Assembly: GCF_900177665.1 (NCBI RefSeq)
Contig: NZ_FXAW01000005.1
Span: 248,001-312,000 of the forward strand
From: Marivirga sericea
GTDB taxonomy: Bacteria > Bacteroidota > Bacteroidia > Cytophagales > Cyclobacteriaceae
DNA length: 64,000 nt
Direction: 5' to 3'
Position 1 is the stretch's first letter; every line of letters starts with the position of its first letter. Positions 36,188-47,318 of this stretch are shown here, piece by piece. The notes beneath the pieces are model-generated. The model had not been told where the DNA came from and searched no databases. It worked only from the letters and a program-made list of their open reading frames with translations. Position numbers and translations under genes: made by a program.

Positions 36188-37060
36188 TTATGATAACGCT
36201 TTTTTCATAGTCTCTCCGATATCAGCAGGGGATTGAACTACAAATATACCGCATTCATCCATGATTTTCATCTTAGCTTCTGCGGTATCGTCTTTCCCAC
36301 CAATAATTGCCCCAGCATGCCCCATTCTTCTTCCTGCAGGAGCCGTTTTACCAGCGATAAAACCTACAACAGGTTTTTTGTTGCCAGTTTCTTTAATCCA
36401 ACGAGCAGCTTCAGCTTCATAGTTTCCACCAATCTCGCCTATCATTACTATAGCTTCAGTTTCATCATCTTCCATTAACATTTTTACTGCCTCTTTTGTA
36501 GGAGTACCAATAATTGGATCACCACCAATACCGATAGCTGTAGAAATTCCGAAACCTGCTTTCACAATTTGATCTGCTGCTTCATAAGTTAAAGTACCTG
36601 ATTTAGAAACGATTCCAATTTTTCCTTTTTTGAAAACAAAACCCGGCATTATACCAACCTTAGCTTCCCCTGGAGTAATTACACCAGGACAATTCGGGCC
36701 AACCAAAGTTAAATCTTTACCTTGTATGTAAGTCTTAGCTTTCATCATGTCTTTCACAGGGATCCCTTCTGTAATAGTAATTATCACCTTAATTCCAGCA
36801 TCAGCAGCTTCCATAATGGCATCTGCAGCAAATGCAGGTGGAACAAAAATGATGGATACATTTGCACCAGCTTCTCTTACAGCATCTTCCACTGTATTGA
36901 ACACAGGTCTGTCCAAATGTTTTTGACCTCCTTTACCAGGAGTAACACCACCTACCACGTTGGTACCATATTCTATCATTTGCTCAGCATGGAAAGTCCC
37001 TTCTGACCCAGTGAAACCTTGTACAATTACTTTAGAATCTTTATTTACTAAAACGCTCAT
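36188..37060 (-). CDS. sucD: Succinate-CoA ligase alpha subunit
   Basis: A 290-residue protein of the TCA cycle. The CoA-binding Rossmann region is at the N-terminus ([27 protein letters not shown]). The ligase part has [24 protein letters not shown] and the phospho-His segment MGHAGAII near residue 246. The length is normal. The beta subunit gene sucC is not nearby, as is usual in many Bacteroidota. Expression is from the promoter at 37083-37113. Confidence 0.97.
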   Translation of the reverse strand: MSVLVNKDSKVIVQGFTGSEGTFHAEQMIEYGTNVVGGVTPGKGGQKHLDRPVFNTVEDAVREAGANVSIIFVPPAFAADAIMEAADAGIKVIITITEGIPVKDMMKAKTYIQGKDLTLVGPNCPGVITPGEAKVGIMPGFVFKKGKIGIVSKSGTLTYEAADQIVKAGFGISTAIGIGGDPIIGTPTKEAVKMLMEDDETEAIVMIGEIGGNYEAEAARWIKETGNKKPVVGFIAGKTAPAGRRMGHAGAIIGGKDDTAEAKMKIMDECGIFVVQSPADIGETMKKALS

Positions 37061-37082
37061 TATGCTCTGTTTAAAGTTTTTG

Positions 37083-37113
37083 CAAAAATAGAAGAAAAGC
37101 CTTCATTCACAAA
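37083..37113 (-). promoter_or_regulatory. Promoter of sucD
   Basis: On the minus strand TTTG (37110-37113), 19 nt, then TATTTTTG (37083-37090) match the Bacteroidota consensus TTTG-N17-23-TAnnTTTG in full. The -7 box ends 22 nt before the sucD start codon, so the leader is short. Confidence 0.65.
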
Positions 37114-37208
37114 GTAATTTCGTGCTTGTTTCCGAATAACTTATAGAATGATAATCCAAACAATCATTAAACTCTTTGATTATCATCAGTAGAAAACAAA
37201 TACAAGCA

Positions 37209-37358
37209 GTGTCTAAAATCGTTAAAAAAAGTAATCTACCTACCAAGATTTGTACAGTATGTAACAGACCCTTTAGGTGGCGCAAAAAATGGAGAAAAGA
37301 CTGGGAGAATGTTAAATACTGTAGTCAAAGTTGCAGTAGAAAGGCTAAGAAGCTATAG
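37209..37358 (+). CDS. DUF2256 small zinc-ribbon protein
   Basis: A 49-residue protein starting from GTG at 37209; a TTG at 37176 would add 11 residues. It has two Cys pairs, ICTVC and YCSQSC, around RPFRWRKKWRKDW, which is the DUF2256 signature, and is likely to bind one zinc ion. Function is unknown. It has a strong positive charge and could touch nucleic acid. The following gene nnr starts 50 nt later. Confidence 0.75.
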   Translation: MSKIVKKSNLPTKICTVCNRPFRWRKKWRKDWENVKYCSQSCSRKAKKL

Positions 37359-37407
37359 TTGACTTCTAGGTGATGAAAATTTCCCCATTTTTGCTAACTT
37401 AACTTTT

Positions 37408-38898
37408 ATGAAAATCTTGAGTGTTGAACAGATCAGAGAAGCGGATCAATATACCATCAAAAACCTACCCATTACTAGCATTAATTTAATGGAAAGGGCA
37501 AGCGAAGAAGTAGTGAAATGGATTTCCCCCTATTTCTCAACAGATTATGATATAATCATTTTAGTTGGGTCAGGTAATAATGGTGGGGATGGTCTAGCTA
37601 TTGGCAGGTTATTATCTAAGCTGAATTATAAAGTACGCATACTCTTGACTATGGGAGAAACTGGATCACCCGACTTTGAAGAGAATTTAAAGAGATTAAA
37701 GCTAATCAAAACAGTAAGAATCTTGAACGATTTCGATTTCATAAACGCTGATAAAAAGAGCATTTACATTGATGCTATATTTGGCTCAGGTCTTTCACGA
37801 CCCATAAAAGGTGAAATTGCCAGCTGGATACAAAAAGCAAACGAGGCCAGCGGTACTAAAATAGCTATCGACATACCGTCAGGACTGTTTGCTGACAAGC
37901 CAAGTCCAGATGAAACAATATTTATATCAGACTACACACTAAGTTTTCAAGTTCCAAAACTTGCATTTATGATGGCCGAAAACCAAGCATTCATTGGCCA
38001 TTCTGAAATACTAGACATTGGTTTATCAAAAGAATTTATTAATAATTGCTTAAGCGATTATTCAATTTTTAAAATTACAAATTATCATAAATCATCATTA
38101 AAAGTGGCCTCTATAGCTCATAAAGGAATAAGAGGACGAGCTGCAATAATTGCAGGTGGACATGCAAGGATGGGAGCAGCAAGTTTAGCCGCAAAAGCAG
38201 CACTACATTCGGGAATTGGCTTAATATCAGTCCAAGTATGTCCACCTTGTATAAACATAATTCAAATTCAAATACCTGAAGCCCTAATTCTAGCAGATGA
38301 AAATGAATATGCCCTTGGATCTTTTCTTGACTATGAAAAACAGGATGCTCTGGTTTTTGGCCCTGCCATTGGTTTTGCAAATAAGACAATCAAACTTCTT
38401 GAAAAAATCCTTAGTCACTATAAGGGACAGTTGATTTTAGATGCTGATGCTATCACAATTTTAGCTGAGCATAGAGAATTACTAGAACTTTTACCTAAAG
38501 GTACCATTTTAACCCCCCATCATGGAGAATTTAAAAGACTGGTCGGAAAATATGATAATAATTTTGAGGCCTTGATGCAACTAAAGTCCTTCTGTAAGCA
38601 TCATAAGGTTGTAATGATTTTGAAAGGACAACATACTGCTATTTGTGATGAAAAAGGTTTTGTTAGTTTCAATACGACTGGCAATAATGGTATGGCAAAA
38701 GGTGGAAGTGGAGATTTATTGTGCGGAATCTTGGCAGGAATAGCTCCAAGAGTAAAAACACCTTTTGAAACAGCAAAGTTGGCAGTATATTTGCATGGAG
38801 TAGCGGGAGACCAAAGTTTGAAGGAATTTGGTGAGAACTATATGACTCCTTCAACTATGATCTCAAATTTGAAAGAAGCGTTTAAAAGTATCGAATAA
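37408..38898 (+). CDS. nnr: Bifunctional NAD(P)HX epimerase/dehydratase
   Basis: A 496-residue fusion that repairs hydrated NAD(P)H. The N-terminal epimerase (about 1-210) has VGSGNNGGDGLAIGRLL and AIFGSGLSRPIKG. The C-terminal ADP-dependent dehydratase (about 225-496) has AGGHARMGAASLAAKAAL, PHHGEFKRL and NGMAKGGSGDLLCGILAG. Length and order match the usual YjeF/Nnr fusion. Confidence 0.95.
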   Translation: MKILSVEQIREADQYTIKNLPITSINLMERASEEVVKWISPYFSTDYDIIILVGSGNNGGDGLAIGRLLSKLNYKVRILLTMGETGSPDFEENLKRLKLIKTVRILNDFDFINADKKSIYIDAIFGSGLSRPIKGEIASWIQKANEASGTKIAIDIPSGLFADKPSPDETIFISDYTLSFQVPKLAFMMAENQAFIGHSEILDIGLSKEFINNCLSDYSIFKITNYHKSSLKVASIAHKGIRGRAAIIAGGHARMGAASLAAKAALHSGIGLISVQVCPPCINIIQIQIPEALILADENEYALGSFLDYEKQDALVFGPAIGFANKTIKLLEKILSHYKGQLILDADAITILAEHRELLELLPKGTILTPHHGEFKRLVGKYDNNFEALMQLKSFCKHHKVVMILKGQHTAICDEKGFVSFNTTGNNGMAKGGSGDLLCGILAGIAPRVKTPFETAKLAVYLHGVAGDQSLKEFGENYMTPSTMISNLKEAFKSIE

Positions 38899-38939
38899 AA
38901 ATTAATAACATAAAACGGCTTTTGTCGTAAAAAATTGTA

Positions 38940-39305
38940 ATGAAATATCTTATCAACATATTAGTCTTAACCATATTCTGCTTTAATTTATTTAACGCAA
39001 AAGCAGCAATTAACGACCCTACGGGTAAGAGTGATAATGTTGAAATCGTTAAAGCGCTTCATTCGGCAGAAGTTTACCCTAATCCTGCTAATGATTATAT
39101 TTATCTCAAAATAAATGATAAAGCTTTTTCTGCAGATGTCAAAATTGAGGTAATGAGTATCATTGGAAATAAGATGACGGTCTCCAATGATAGAATTGAA
39201 TCAGGCCTGTACAAAATAAATTTGAAAAACATCCCAAGCGGCCATTATTATGTTATGGTTACCATAGACTCAGAAAAAAGCCTAAAGAAATTTGTTAAAA
39301 AATAG
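38940..39305 (+). CDS. Mini-protein consisting of a signal peptide and a T9SS type A sorting domain
   Basis: A 121-residue protein with a signal sequence (to about NAKAA), about 20 linker residues and then a type IX secretion C-terminal domain. This shows the start VYPNPANDYIYLKI, the middle VMSIIGNKM, the turn ESGLYKINLKNIPSGHYYVMV and the final basic KKFVKK. Normally this domain is the tail of a large secreted protein; here no cargo domain is present. It may be a tiny secreted protein, a decoy or a remnant of a larger gene. It starts 41 nt after nnr. Confidence 0.8.
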   Translation: MKYLINILVLTIFCFNLFNAKAAINDPTGKSDNVEIVKALHSAEVYPNPANDYIYLKINDKAFSADVKIEVMSIIGNKMTVSNDRIESGLYKINLKNIPSGHYYVMVTIDSEKSLKKFVKK

Positions 39306-39412
39306 TTTAGGACTAGCCAGATCTATTTCAATTGAAGAAATCTAATCCTTCTTTAAATAAATTCTCTTTTTTTATCGAGTAATAATAATTACTTTTCGAT
39401 AAATACTTCAGC

Positions 39413-40087
39413 ATGAATTTTAAAGCATATTTTTATTGGATAGTAGGGATTCTTGAAATAATTTCACTCACTTTCGAAATTGATCTGCTTCACCAAATAT
39501 GCAAGCCCCTATTGATGATTGCTTTACTAATCTATTTCTGGGAAAAATCAGATAATAGAAAGGACGAAAAGTGGGTTAGCTACGTAACTCTTGCTTTAGC
39601 ATTTAGTTGGATTGGCGATATCATGCTACTCTTCACATTCAAGCATTTTATGTTCTTCTTTGCTGGAATAGGAGCCTTTTTGAGCGCTCATATTGTATTT
39701 ATAATAGCTTACAAGAAAGCTACCTTTAAAGATAAATTAGCAATTAAATGGTCAGTTTTTCCTTTCATCGTTGTTGCCTACCTAGCATTAATGGCCTATT
39801 TAATTTTACCATATATTGACAGCGTAATTCAAGTACCCGTTACTTTATATGCCTTAGTATTGGCATTAATGATCTTAGTTGCATGGTTTCGAAAAGGTAA
39901 TACTACGGACGAAAGCTTTCAATTAGTGGTTTTGGGAGCTACTTTGTTCACTATTTCAGATTCAATTTTAGCAATCAATAGATTCTCCCACACCATCCCT
40001 TTTTCGGGAGTTGCTATAATGGGTACTTACATTATCGCTCAGTGGTTAATTGTGAACGGACTACTTAAGCACCGAAGTAATAAGTAA
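39413..40087 (+). CDS. Lysoplasmalogenase-like YhhN family membrane protein
   Basis: A 224-residue protein with about eight membrane helices. It has conserved polar residues in SWIGDIMLLF, SAHIVFIIAY and TISDSILAINRF, which place it in the YhhN/TMEM86 family that cleaves the vinyl-ether bond of lysoplasmalogens in animals. The bacterial role is uncertain. Confidence 0.85.
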   Translation: MNFKAYFYWIVGILEIISLTFEIDLLHQICKPLLMIALLIYFWEKSDNRKDEKWVSYVTLALAFSWIGDIMLLFTFKHFMFFFAGIGAFLSAHIVFIIAYKKATFKDKLAIKWSVFPFIVVAYLALMAYLILPYIDSVIQVPVTLYALVLALMILVAWFRKGNTTDESFQLVVLGATLFTISDSILAINRFSHTIPFSGVAIMGTYIIAQWLIVNGLLKHRSNK

Positions 40088-40186
40088 AAAATCAATAAAA
40101 TAATTACTATACAAATTAACTTTTTACCATATTTTATTTGGTTTAAAATTTAATTTCAAAATAACTCATTTTTATTTCTTGTCACA

Positions 40187-40219
40187 TTTGTTTTAATCGA
40201 AAAGCTTTTTCTACATTTG
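40187..40219 (+). promoter_or_regulatory. Promoter of the methionine operon
   Basis: TTTG (40187-40190), 21 nt, then TACATTTG (40212-40219) match the Bacteroidota consensus in full. Transcription should start near 40225, just ahead of the riboswitch. Confidence 0.7.
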
Positions 40220-40236
40220 AAGTATTATTGAAATCA

Positions 40237-40327
40237 ATTTATAACGAAGAGGTAAGAGACAGGCTCTATGATCCTCTGGCAACCTGATTCAAGGTGCCAA
40301 ATCCTGCCCGAACAGGGAAATATAAAT
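40237..40327 (+). ncRNA. SAM-I (S-box) riboswitch
   Basis: A four-helix junction can be drawn by hand. P1 is ATTTATA (40237-40243) with TATAAAT (40321-40327). P2 is AGAGG (40248-40252) with CCTCT (40273-40277), with an inner AGAG/CTCT. P3 is GGC-ACC (40278-40284) with GGT-GCC (40293-40298). P4 is CCTG (40303-40306) with CAGG (40313-40316). The conserved S-box sequence GGCAACC and GGTGCCAAATCCTGC is present. It senses S-adenosylmethionine and precedes the methionine genes metY-metX-hom. The 3' strand of P1 ends on the base before the ATG of the leader ORF at 40328, so SAM-stabilised P1 would cover the region where that ORF is initiated. No strong terminator follows immediately. Confidence 0.9.
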
Positions 40328-40468
40328 ATGAAAACATTGCATAGCTCACTTAGAAGCGTACTTCACGCTAGCGTCAAATCAACAGGATTAGCATCTCATA
40401 ATAATCCTTTTTATCAAAACAATACTACAGATCTTTACATGCGAATGTGCATGTGCTGTTGTTGCTAA
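40328..40468 (+). CDS. 46-codon leader ORF ending in Met/Cys codons
   Basis: This small ORF lies between the SAM riboswitch and metY. It encodes 46 residues whose end is YMRMCMCCCC, so five of the last six residues are Cys and three Met fall within the last nine. The Cys codons at 40448-40450 and 40454-40465 run directly into the TAA at 40466. Such a tract is what a translation-attenuation leader sensing charged Cys (and Met) tRNA would look like. Cys-rich leader ORFs with this role are known in mycobacteria and proteobacteria. Its ATG abuts riboswitch helix P1. A longer frame beginning at 40268 would start inside the riboswitch and is rejected. Alternatively it could be a small metal-binding peptide. 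Confidence 0.7.
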   Translation: MKTLHSSLRSVLHASVKSTGLASHNNPFYQNNTTDLYMRMCMCCCC

Positions 40469-40537
40469 CTAACAGCTCAACTCTAATTGGATTCATTCTG
40501 ATAGTCCGAAGGGAAAATCTACATCCTTTTTGTTTTT
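40455..40537 (+). promoter_or_regulatory. Possible attenuator hairpins downstream of the Cys tract
   Basis: Three small hairpins can be drawn. GCTGTT (40455-40460, inside the Cys codons) pairs with AACAGC (40471-40476). TTGGAT (40487-40492) pairs with GTCCGA (40504-40509) using two G-U pairs. GAAGG (40508-40512) pairs with CCTTT (40525-40529), ahead of a T-rich run to 40537. The last two share bases 40508-40509, so they exclude each other as an anti-terminator and terminator would. All stems are short and no folding was run. Confidence 0.3.
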
Positions 40538-40619
40538 ATAAACCCTATCTGAATTAGTTTAATCCATTCAAATTCAATTATTTAATTAATCGTATATACT
40601 CAATTGACTTTTCGATTGA

Positions 40620-42991
<2,372 letters not shown>

Positions 42992-43005
<14 letters not shown>

Positions 43006-44185
43006 AGCAGGATTATTTGGATTAGGTGTGGTAGGATCCGGAGTTTACACGGCTCTTCAGCAAAATCAAAAATATGGAATTAGCATAGAGAAGATAGCCG
43101 TAAAAAATATTGATAAAGAACGAGACTTCGATTTACCTACCGGAATTCTCACTGCGCAATCCGATGAAATTTTAGAAAATGAAGACATCGATTTCATAAT
43201 TGAATTAATAAATGACCCGGAAGAGGCTTTTACTATTGTTAAAAAAGCATTTGAAAAAGGTAAATCAGTGGTGAGTGCCAATAAAAAAATGGTGGCACTT
43301 CATCATCAAGAATTATTGGAACTAAGGGAGAAATATGGTGTCAAATTCTTTTATGAAGGTGCCGTTTGCGGAAGCGTTCCAATTTTACGGTTGCTCGATC
43401 AACATTACAAGTCAGACAAGATAAAATCTGTAAAGGCCATCGCTAATGGGACTTGCAATTTTATTCTTTCTAAAATGACAGCTGAAAATCAGGATTACGA
43501 TTCAGCTTTAAAAGAGGCTCAAGATTTGGGTTTTGCTGAGTTAGATCCATATTCTGATGTAAGTGGTGAGGATACTCGCTTCAAATTAGCGATCATGGTT
43601 TATCATGCCTTTGGAATTTTTGTTCATCCTCAAGAAATCCCGTTGGAAGGAATTGATTATTTGGATGAAACACTCGTCCAATTTGCTCAAAAGCATCAAT
43701 TGAAAATTAAATTGATTGGAGAAGCCTGTAATATAGGAGGCAAAATTAATGCAAAAGTAGAGCCGCAATTGGTCAATGAAAAGCAGGATTTCTATAATAT
43801 TGAAAATGAATACAATGGAATACTTGTCAATGCTGAATTTACAGCTGAGCAATTTGTCAAAGGAAAGGGAGCAGGAAGTTTCCCTACAGCATTAGCTGTT
43901 CTGTCTAATTTGAAAGATTTGATATACGATTTAGCTATCGCTAAGTATTCAATTAAGCCAAATATTACATACTCTACAGAAATTGAAAGGGAAATCTACT
44001 TTATAGGAGGATTTGAAACCGAGCTATCAGGACTTGAGATATTAGCTAAAGACGAAACTTACTGCTTAGCAAAATCCGATTTTAAAGAATTGGAAAAACT
44101 TAAACAAAAGCACCCTAATCTGTATTGGGTAAAGATATCTCAAGATATTTATGAAATTATTAAAAATCAAGAGGTTTTGATTTAG
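42992..44185 (+). CDS. hom: Homoserine dehydrogenase
   Basis: A 397-residue enzyme with an N-terminal NAD(P) fold ([13 protein letters not shown]) and a catalytic domain with [37 protein letters not shown] (the conserved Lys/Asp/Glu region) and [16 protein letters not shown]. There is no aspartokinase fusion and only a short C-terminal extension rather than a clear ACT domain. It produces the homoserine that MetX acetylates, so the three genes run from aspartate semialdehyde to homocysteine. Confidence 0.93.
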
Positions 44186-44234
44186 GTTAGCCGTCTTTTT
44201 TGATTTACTTTGGCTTATAAAAAAAGAATCAATA

Positions 44235-45146
44235 ATGAAAATTGCAGTCCTATCAAGAAATCCCAATTTATATTCTACTAGAAGACTTGTTGAAGCCATA
44301 GAGCAAAAAGGTCATGAAGCACTTCGCCTTGACCATATGCATTGTGATATAATAATGGACGAGGCGGGGCCCTCTATTTATTATCACGGTGAAAAATTAG
44401 AGAAAATCGATGCTATAATCCCCCGGATTGGTGCTTCGGTTACTTTTTATGGTACGGCTGTAGTTCGACAGTTCGAAATGATGAAAACATTTAGCGCAGT
44501 GGATTCATTGGCTATTACCCGTTCAAGAGATAAACTTCGAAGTTTGCAAATTTTGTCTCGTTCAGGATTAGCCATGCCAAGAACTGCTTTCACTAATCAT
44601 TCCGAAAATGCTGGAGATTATATTTTGGAGCATTTAGGAAAAGCACCTGTCGTTTTGAAATTATTAGAAGGTACTCAAGGATTAGGTGTCGTTTTAGCGG
44701 AAACACGAAAGGCTGCAGTTTCAGTTATTGAAGCTTTTGAAGGGTTAAAAGCACGAATTATTATGCAAGAATTTATTAAAGAGGCCGGAGGAGCTGATAT
44801 CCGTGTTTTTGTAGTAGATGGAGAAGTGGTAGGTGCAATGAAAAGGCAAGGGAAAGAAGGCGAATTTCGTTCTAATTTACACAGAGGCGGCTCTGCTAAC
44901 GTTATTAAATTGAGCCGTGCTGAAAAGGCGGCTGCTTTAAAAGCAGCCAAGTCCATGGGATTAGCTATCGCAGGTGTAGATATGCTGCAATCTTCTCGCG
45001 GACCTTTAATCTTAGAAGTGAATTCTTCTCCAGGTTTAGAGGGTATCGAAAAAGCAACAGGAAAGGATATTGCTTTAAGAATTGTGGAATATATAGAGCG
45101 AAGCAAGGACAAAAAACGATTACCTAAAGATAAAGTAAAAGCGTAG
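44235..45146 (+). CDS. rimK: RimK-type ATP-grasp glutamate ligase
   Basis: A 303-residue ATP-grasp ligase. It has the RimK N-terminus ([20 protein letters not shown]), [24 protein letters not shown]-binding [18 protein letters not shown] and metal-binding [24 protein letters not shown]. Such proteins add glutamate to ribosomal protein S6 or make related peptides. It starts 49 nt after hom, so part of its transcription could come from the methionine operon. Confidence 0.9.
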   Translation: MKIAVLSRNPNLYSTRRLVEAIEQKGHEALRLDHMHCDIIMDEAGPSIYYHGEKLEKIDAIIPRIGASVTFYGTAVVRQFEMMKTFSAVDSLAITRSRDKLRSLQILSRSGLAMPRTAFTNHSENAGDYILEHLGKAPVVLKLLEGTQGLGVVLAETRKAAVSVIEAFEGLKARIIMQEFIKEAGGADIRVFVVDGEVVGAMKRQGKEGEFRSNLHRGGSANVIKLSRAEKAAALKAAKSMGLAIAGVDMLQSSRGPLILEVNSSPGLEGIEKATGKDIALRIVEYIERSKDKKRLPKDKVKA

Positions 45147-45163
45147 TTTAAGATACAATATTT

Positions 45164-45322
45164 TAGAACCTAGAATCAAAACGAAGTTAAGATTCTATTT
45201 TTTATGATTATTTTCAATTTTTCACTTACCTCTTGTATTTAAAAATATATAGCACAAAAAAAGGAGATTTATCGAACGATAAATCTCCTTTTTACAGTCT
45301 AAAATCTGATATCTAGGTTCTA
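45164..45322. repeat. Inverted CTAG-type repeat pair flanking a terminator
   Basis: TAGAACCTAGA (45164-45174) and TCTAGGTTCTA (45312-45322) are perfect 11-bp inverted copies 137 nt apart, between rimK and clpX. A related palindrome lies after sucD at 36157-36174. They look like members of a small dispersed intergenic repeat family. Confidence 0.5.
45258..45293. terminator. Bidirectional terminator between rimK and clpX
   Basis: A perfect 15-bp stem (arms 45258-45272 and 45279-45293, core AAGGAGATTTAT) has the loop CGAACG and T or A runs on both sides. It separates two convergent genes. Confidence 0.88.
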
Positions 45323-45329
45323 GAATCTC

Positions 45330-46568
45330 CTACGCAACCCTCAAGTTTTTATATTTCGATTTCTCGAATTTAGAAGCAGCATATTTTTCATCTATGATCA
45401 ATTCCGTTCCAGATGATTCCCCATCGAATTCGAACATGGCATCTGTCATGATAACCTCACAGATTGACCTTAAGCCTCTGGCACCCAATTTGAATTCCAC
45501 TGCTTTTTGTACAATATAATCTAAAGCAGAATCCTCAAACACCAATTTAATTCCTTCCATATCAAACAGTTTGGTATATTGCTTAACCAAGGCATTCTTC
45601 GGATCAGTTAAAATTGATTTTAAGGTGTCTTTACTTAACGGATCTAAGTGAGTTAAAACTGGCAACCTTCCTATCAACTCTGGTATTAGACCAAAATTCT
45701 TCAAATCCTGAGCAGTAATATATTGTAGTAAGTTTTCCTTATCTATATCTTCCTCTCTCGTATCTGCTTTGGCAAAACCTAAAGGAGTAGTGTTCAATCG
45801 GGAAGCAATTCCTCTGCTAATTCCATCAAACGCACCACCACAAATAAACAGAATATTTTCAGTATCCACATTGATCATTTTCTGGTCAGGATGCTTTCTA
45901 CCACCTTGTGGCGGAACATTTACAGAAGTCCCTTCCAATAACTTCAACATAGCTTGCTGTACCCCTTCCCCACTTACGTCTCTTGTAATTGAAGGATTGT
46001 CTGATTTACGTGCTATTTTATCTATCTCATCAATATAAACGATACCTCTTTGTGCAGCCTCCACATTATAATCAGCAGATTGTAAAAGTCTTGTTAAAAT
46101 ACTTTCAACATCTTCACCCACATAACCCGCTTCGGTTAAAACAGTAGCATCAGCAATACAAAATGGAACTTGCAAAATTTTAGCTAAGGTTTTAGCCAAA
46201 TAGGTTTTCCCTGTTCCTGTTTCTCCTACCATAATGATATTTGACTTTTCTATTGTCACATCATCTTTAGTAGATTTTTGCATCAATCGCTTGTAATGAT
46301 TATAAACTGCAACTGAAATAAACTTCTTAGCTTCATCTTGCCCTACAACATATTGATCCAAATGCGATTTCATTTCAATCGGGCGAATCAAATTAAATTT
46401 AGGGTCTTTTGAAGATGATTTTGTTTTAACCTCCTCTTGTAAAATTTGCTGTGCTTGAGCAATACACTTATCGCAAATATGCGCATGTATTCCTGAAATC
46501 ATCAAATCAACATCTTTTTTATTGCGTCCACAAAAGGAACAGGTTACTTGTGTTTTGTCTTCTGCCAT
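45330..46568 (-). CDS. clpX: ATP-dependent Clp protease ATP-binding subunit ClpX
   Basis: A 412-residue AAA+ unfoldase. It has an N-terminal zinc domain (CSFCGRN and HICDKC), Walker A GETGTGKT, Walker [11 protein letters not shown], an [19 protein letters not shown] segment, sensor 2 ARGLRSI and the IGF-type ClpP loop region represented by LIGRLPVLT nearby. It delivers proteins to ClpP. Its start shares one base with the clpP stop. Confidence 0.97.
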   Translation of the reverse strand: MAEDKTQVTCSFCGRNKKDVDLMISGIHAHICDKCIAQAQQILQEEVKTKSSSKDPKFNLIRPIEMKSHLDQYVVGQDEAKKFISVAVYNHYKRLMQKSTKDDVTIEKSNIIMVGETGTGKTYLAKTLAKILQVPFCIADATVLTEAGYVGEDVESILTRLLQSADYNVEAAQRGIVYIDEIDKIARKSDNPSITRDVSGEGVQQAMLKLLEGTSVNVPPQGGRKHPDQKMINVDTENILFICGGAFDGISRGIASRLNTTPLGFAKADTREEDIDKENLLQYITAQDLKNFGLIPELIGRLPVLTHLDPLSKDTLKSILTDPKNALVKQYTKLFDMEGIKLVFEDSALDYIVQKAVEFKLGARGLRSICEVIMTDAMFEFDGESSGTELIIDEKYAASKFEKSKYKNLRVA

Positions 46569-47236
46569 TACTTTCTCACTAATACTTCATCAATCAATCC
46601 GTATTCTTTAGCTTCTTCTGCTCTCATCCAGAAGTCCCTATCAGAATCTTTTTCTACTTGCTTATACGTTTTACCACTATGTTTAGACAGTATGTTATAC
46701 AAATCTTCTTTAACAGAGAGGGTTTGTTTCAAAGAAATCTCCATATCAGAAGCTTGACCTTGCATACCACTCATCGGCTGGTGAATCATTATTCTTGCAT
46801 GTGGCAATGCTGACCTTTTCTTTTCAGCTCCACCTGCTAATAAAACAGCTCCCATACTTGCCGCCAATCCTGTGCAGATCGTTCCTACATCAGGGGAAAT
46901 GTAATGCATGGTATCATATATACCTAGACCAGCATAAACAGAACCCCCAGGGCTATTAATATATAGACTAATATCCTTTTTTGCATCTACGGATTGTAAG
47001 AATAATAATTGAGCGGTAATTACATTAGCTATATTATCATCTACCTGCATACCTAAGAAGATAATTCGATCCATGATTAAGCGGGAAAAAACATCTATTT
47101 CCCTGAAATTGGTGGGGCGTTCTTCAATCACAGCTCTGGTCATATTTTCTACCTGCTGTACATATGAGTCCACCAAACTACCTGATAAGCCTTCGCCTTT
47201 AACGGCAAACTTCCTAAATTCCTCTTTATTAATCAT
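46568..47236 (-). CDS. clpP: ATP-dependent Clp protease proteolytic subunit ClpP
   Basis: A 222-residue serine protease. The catalytic Ser is in [14 protein letters not shown], His in RIMIHQPM and Asp in the downstream DRDFWM region. The [16 protein letters not shown] oxyanion segment is intact. The N-terminus is slightly longer than in E. coli. It is transcribed with clpX, and tig lies upstream with its own terminator between them. Confidence 0.97.
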   Translation of the reverse strand: MINKEEFRKFAVKGEGLSGSLVDSYVQQVENMTRAVIEERPTNFREIDVFSRLIMDRIIFLGMQVDDNIANVITAQLLFLQSVDAKKDISLYINSPGGSVYAGLGIYDTMHYISPDVGTICTGLAASMGAVLLAGGAEKKRSALPHARIMIHQPMSGMQGQASDMEISLKQTLSVKEDLYNILSKHSGKTYKQVEKDSDRDFWMRAEEAKEYGLIDEVLVRK

Positions 47237-47258
47237 TTAAGTATTTTTGTTATAAATA

Positions 47259-47266
47259 CAAATTTA
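47259..47266 (-). promoter_or_regulatory. Putative -7 element of clpP-clpX
   Basis: TAAATTTG on the minus strand fits TAnnTTTG, 22 nt before the clpP start and directly downstream of the tig terminator. No clear -33 box is seen because the terminator occupies that place. Confidence 0.35.
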
Positions 47267-47270
47267 AAAA

Positions 47271-47296
47271 AAAAGTCCTTCTTTAAAAGGACTTTT
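47271..47296 (-). terminator. Terminator after tig
   Basis: A 10-bp stem (AAAAGTCCTT with AAGGACTTTT and loop CTTTAA) is followed on the minus strand by a T run. It lies 22 nt after the tig stop. Confidence 0.82.
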
Positions 47297-47318
47297 CAAT
47301 TAACGGTAAAAATAGCTT

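Noticed and set aside
36233-37006. Plus-strand frames opposite sucD
   Set aside because: Antisense shadows; the sucD motifs are complete on the minus strand.
40268-40327. Upstream extension of the Cys-leader ORF starting at 40268
   Set aside because: The ATG lies in riboswitch helix P2 and would be translated through the folded aptamer. The ATG at 40328 next to P1 is a better start.
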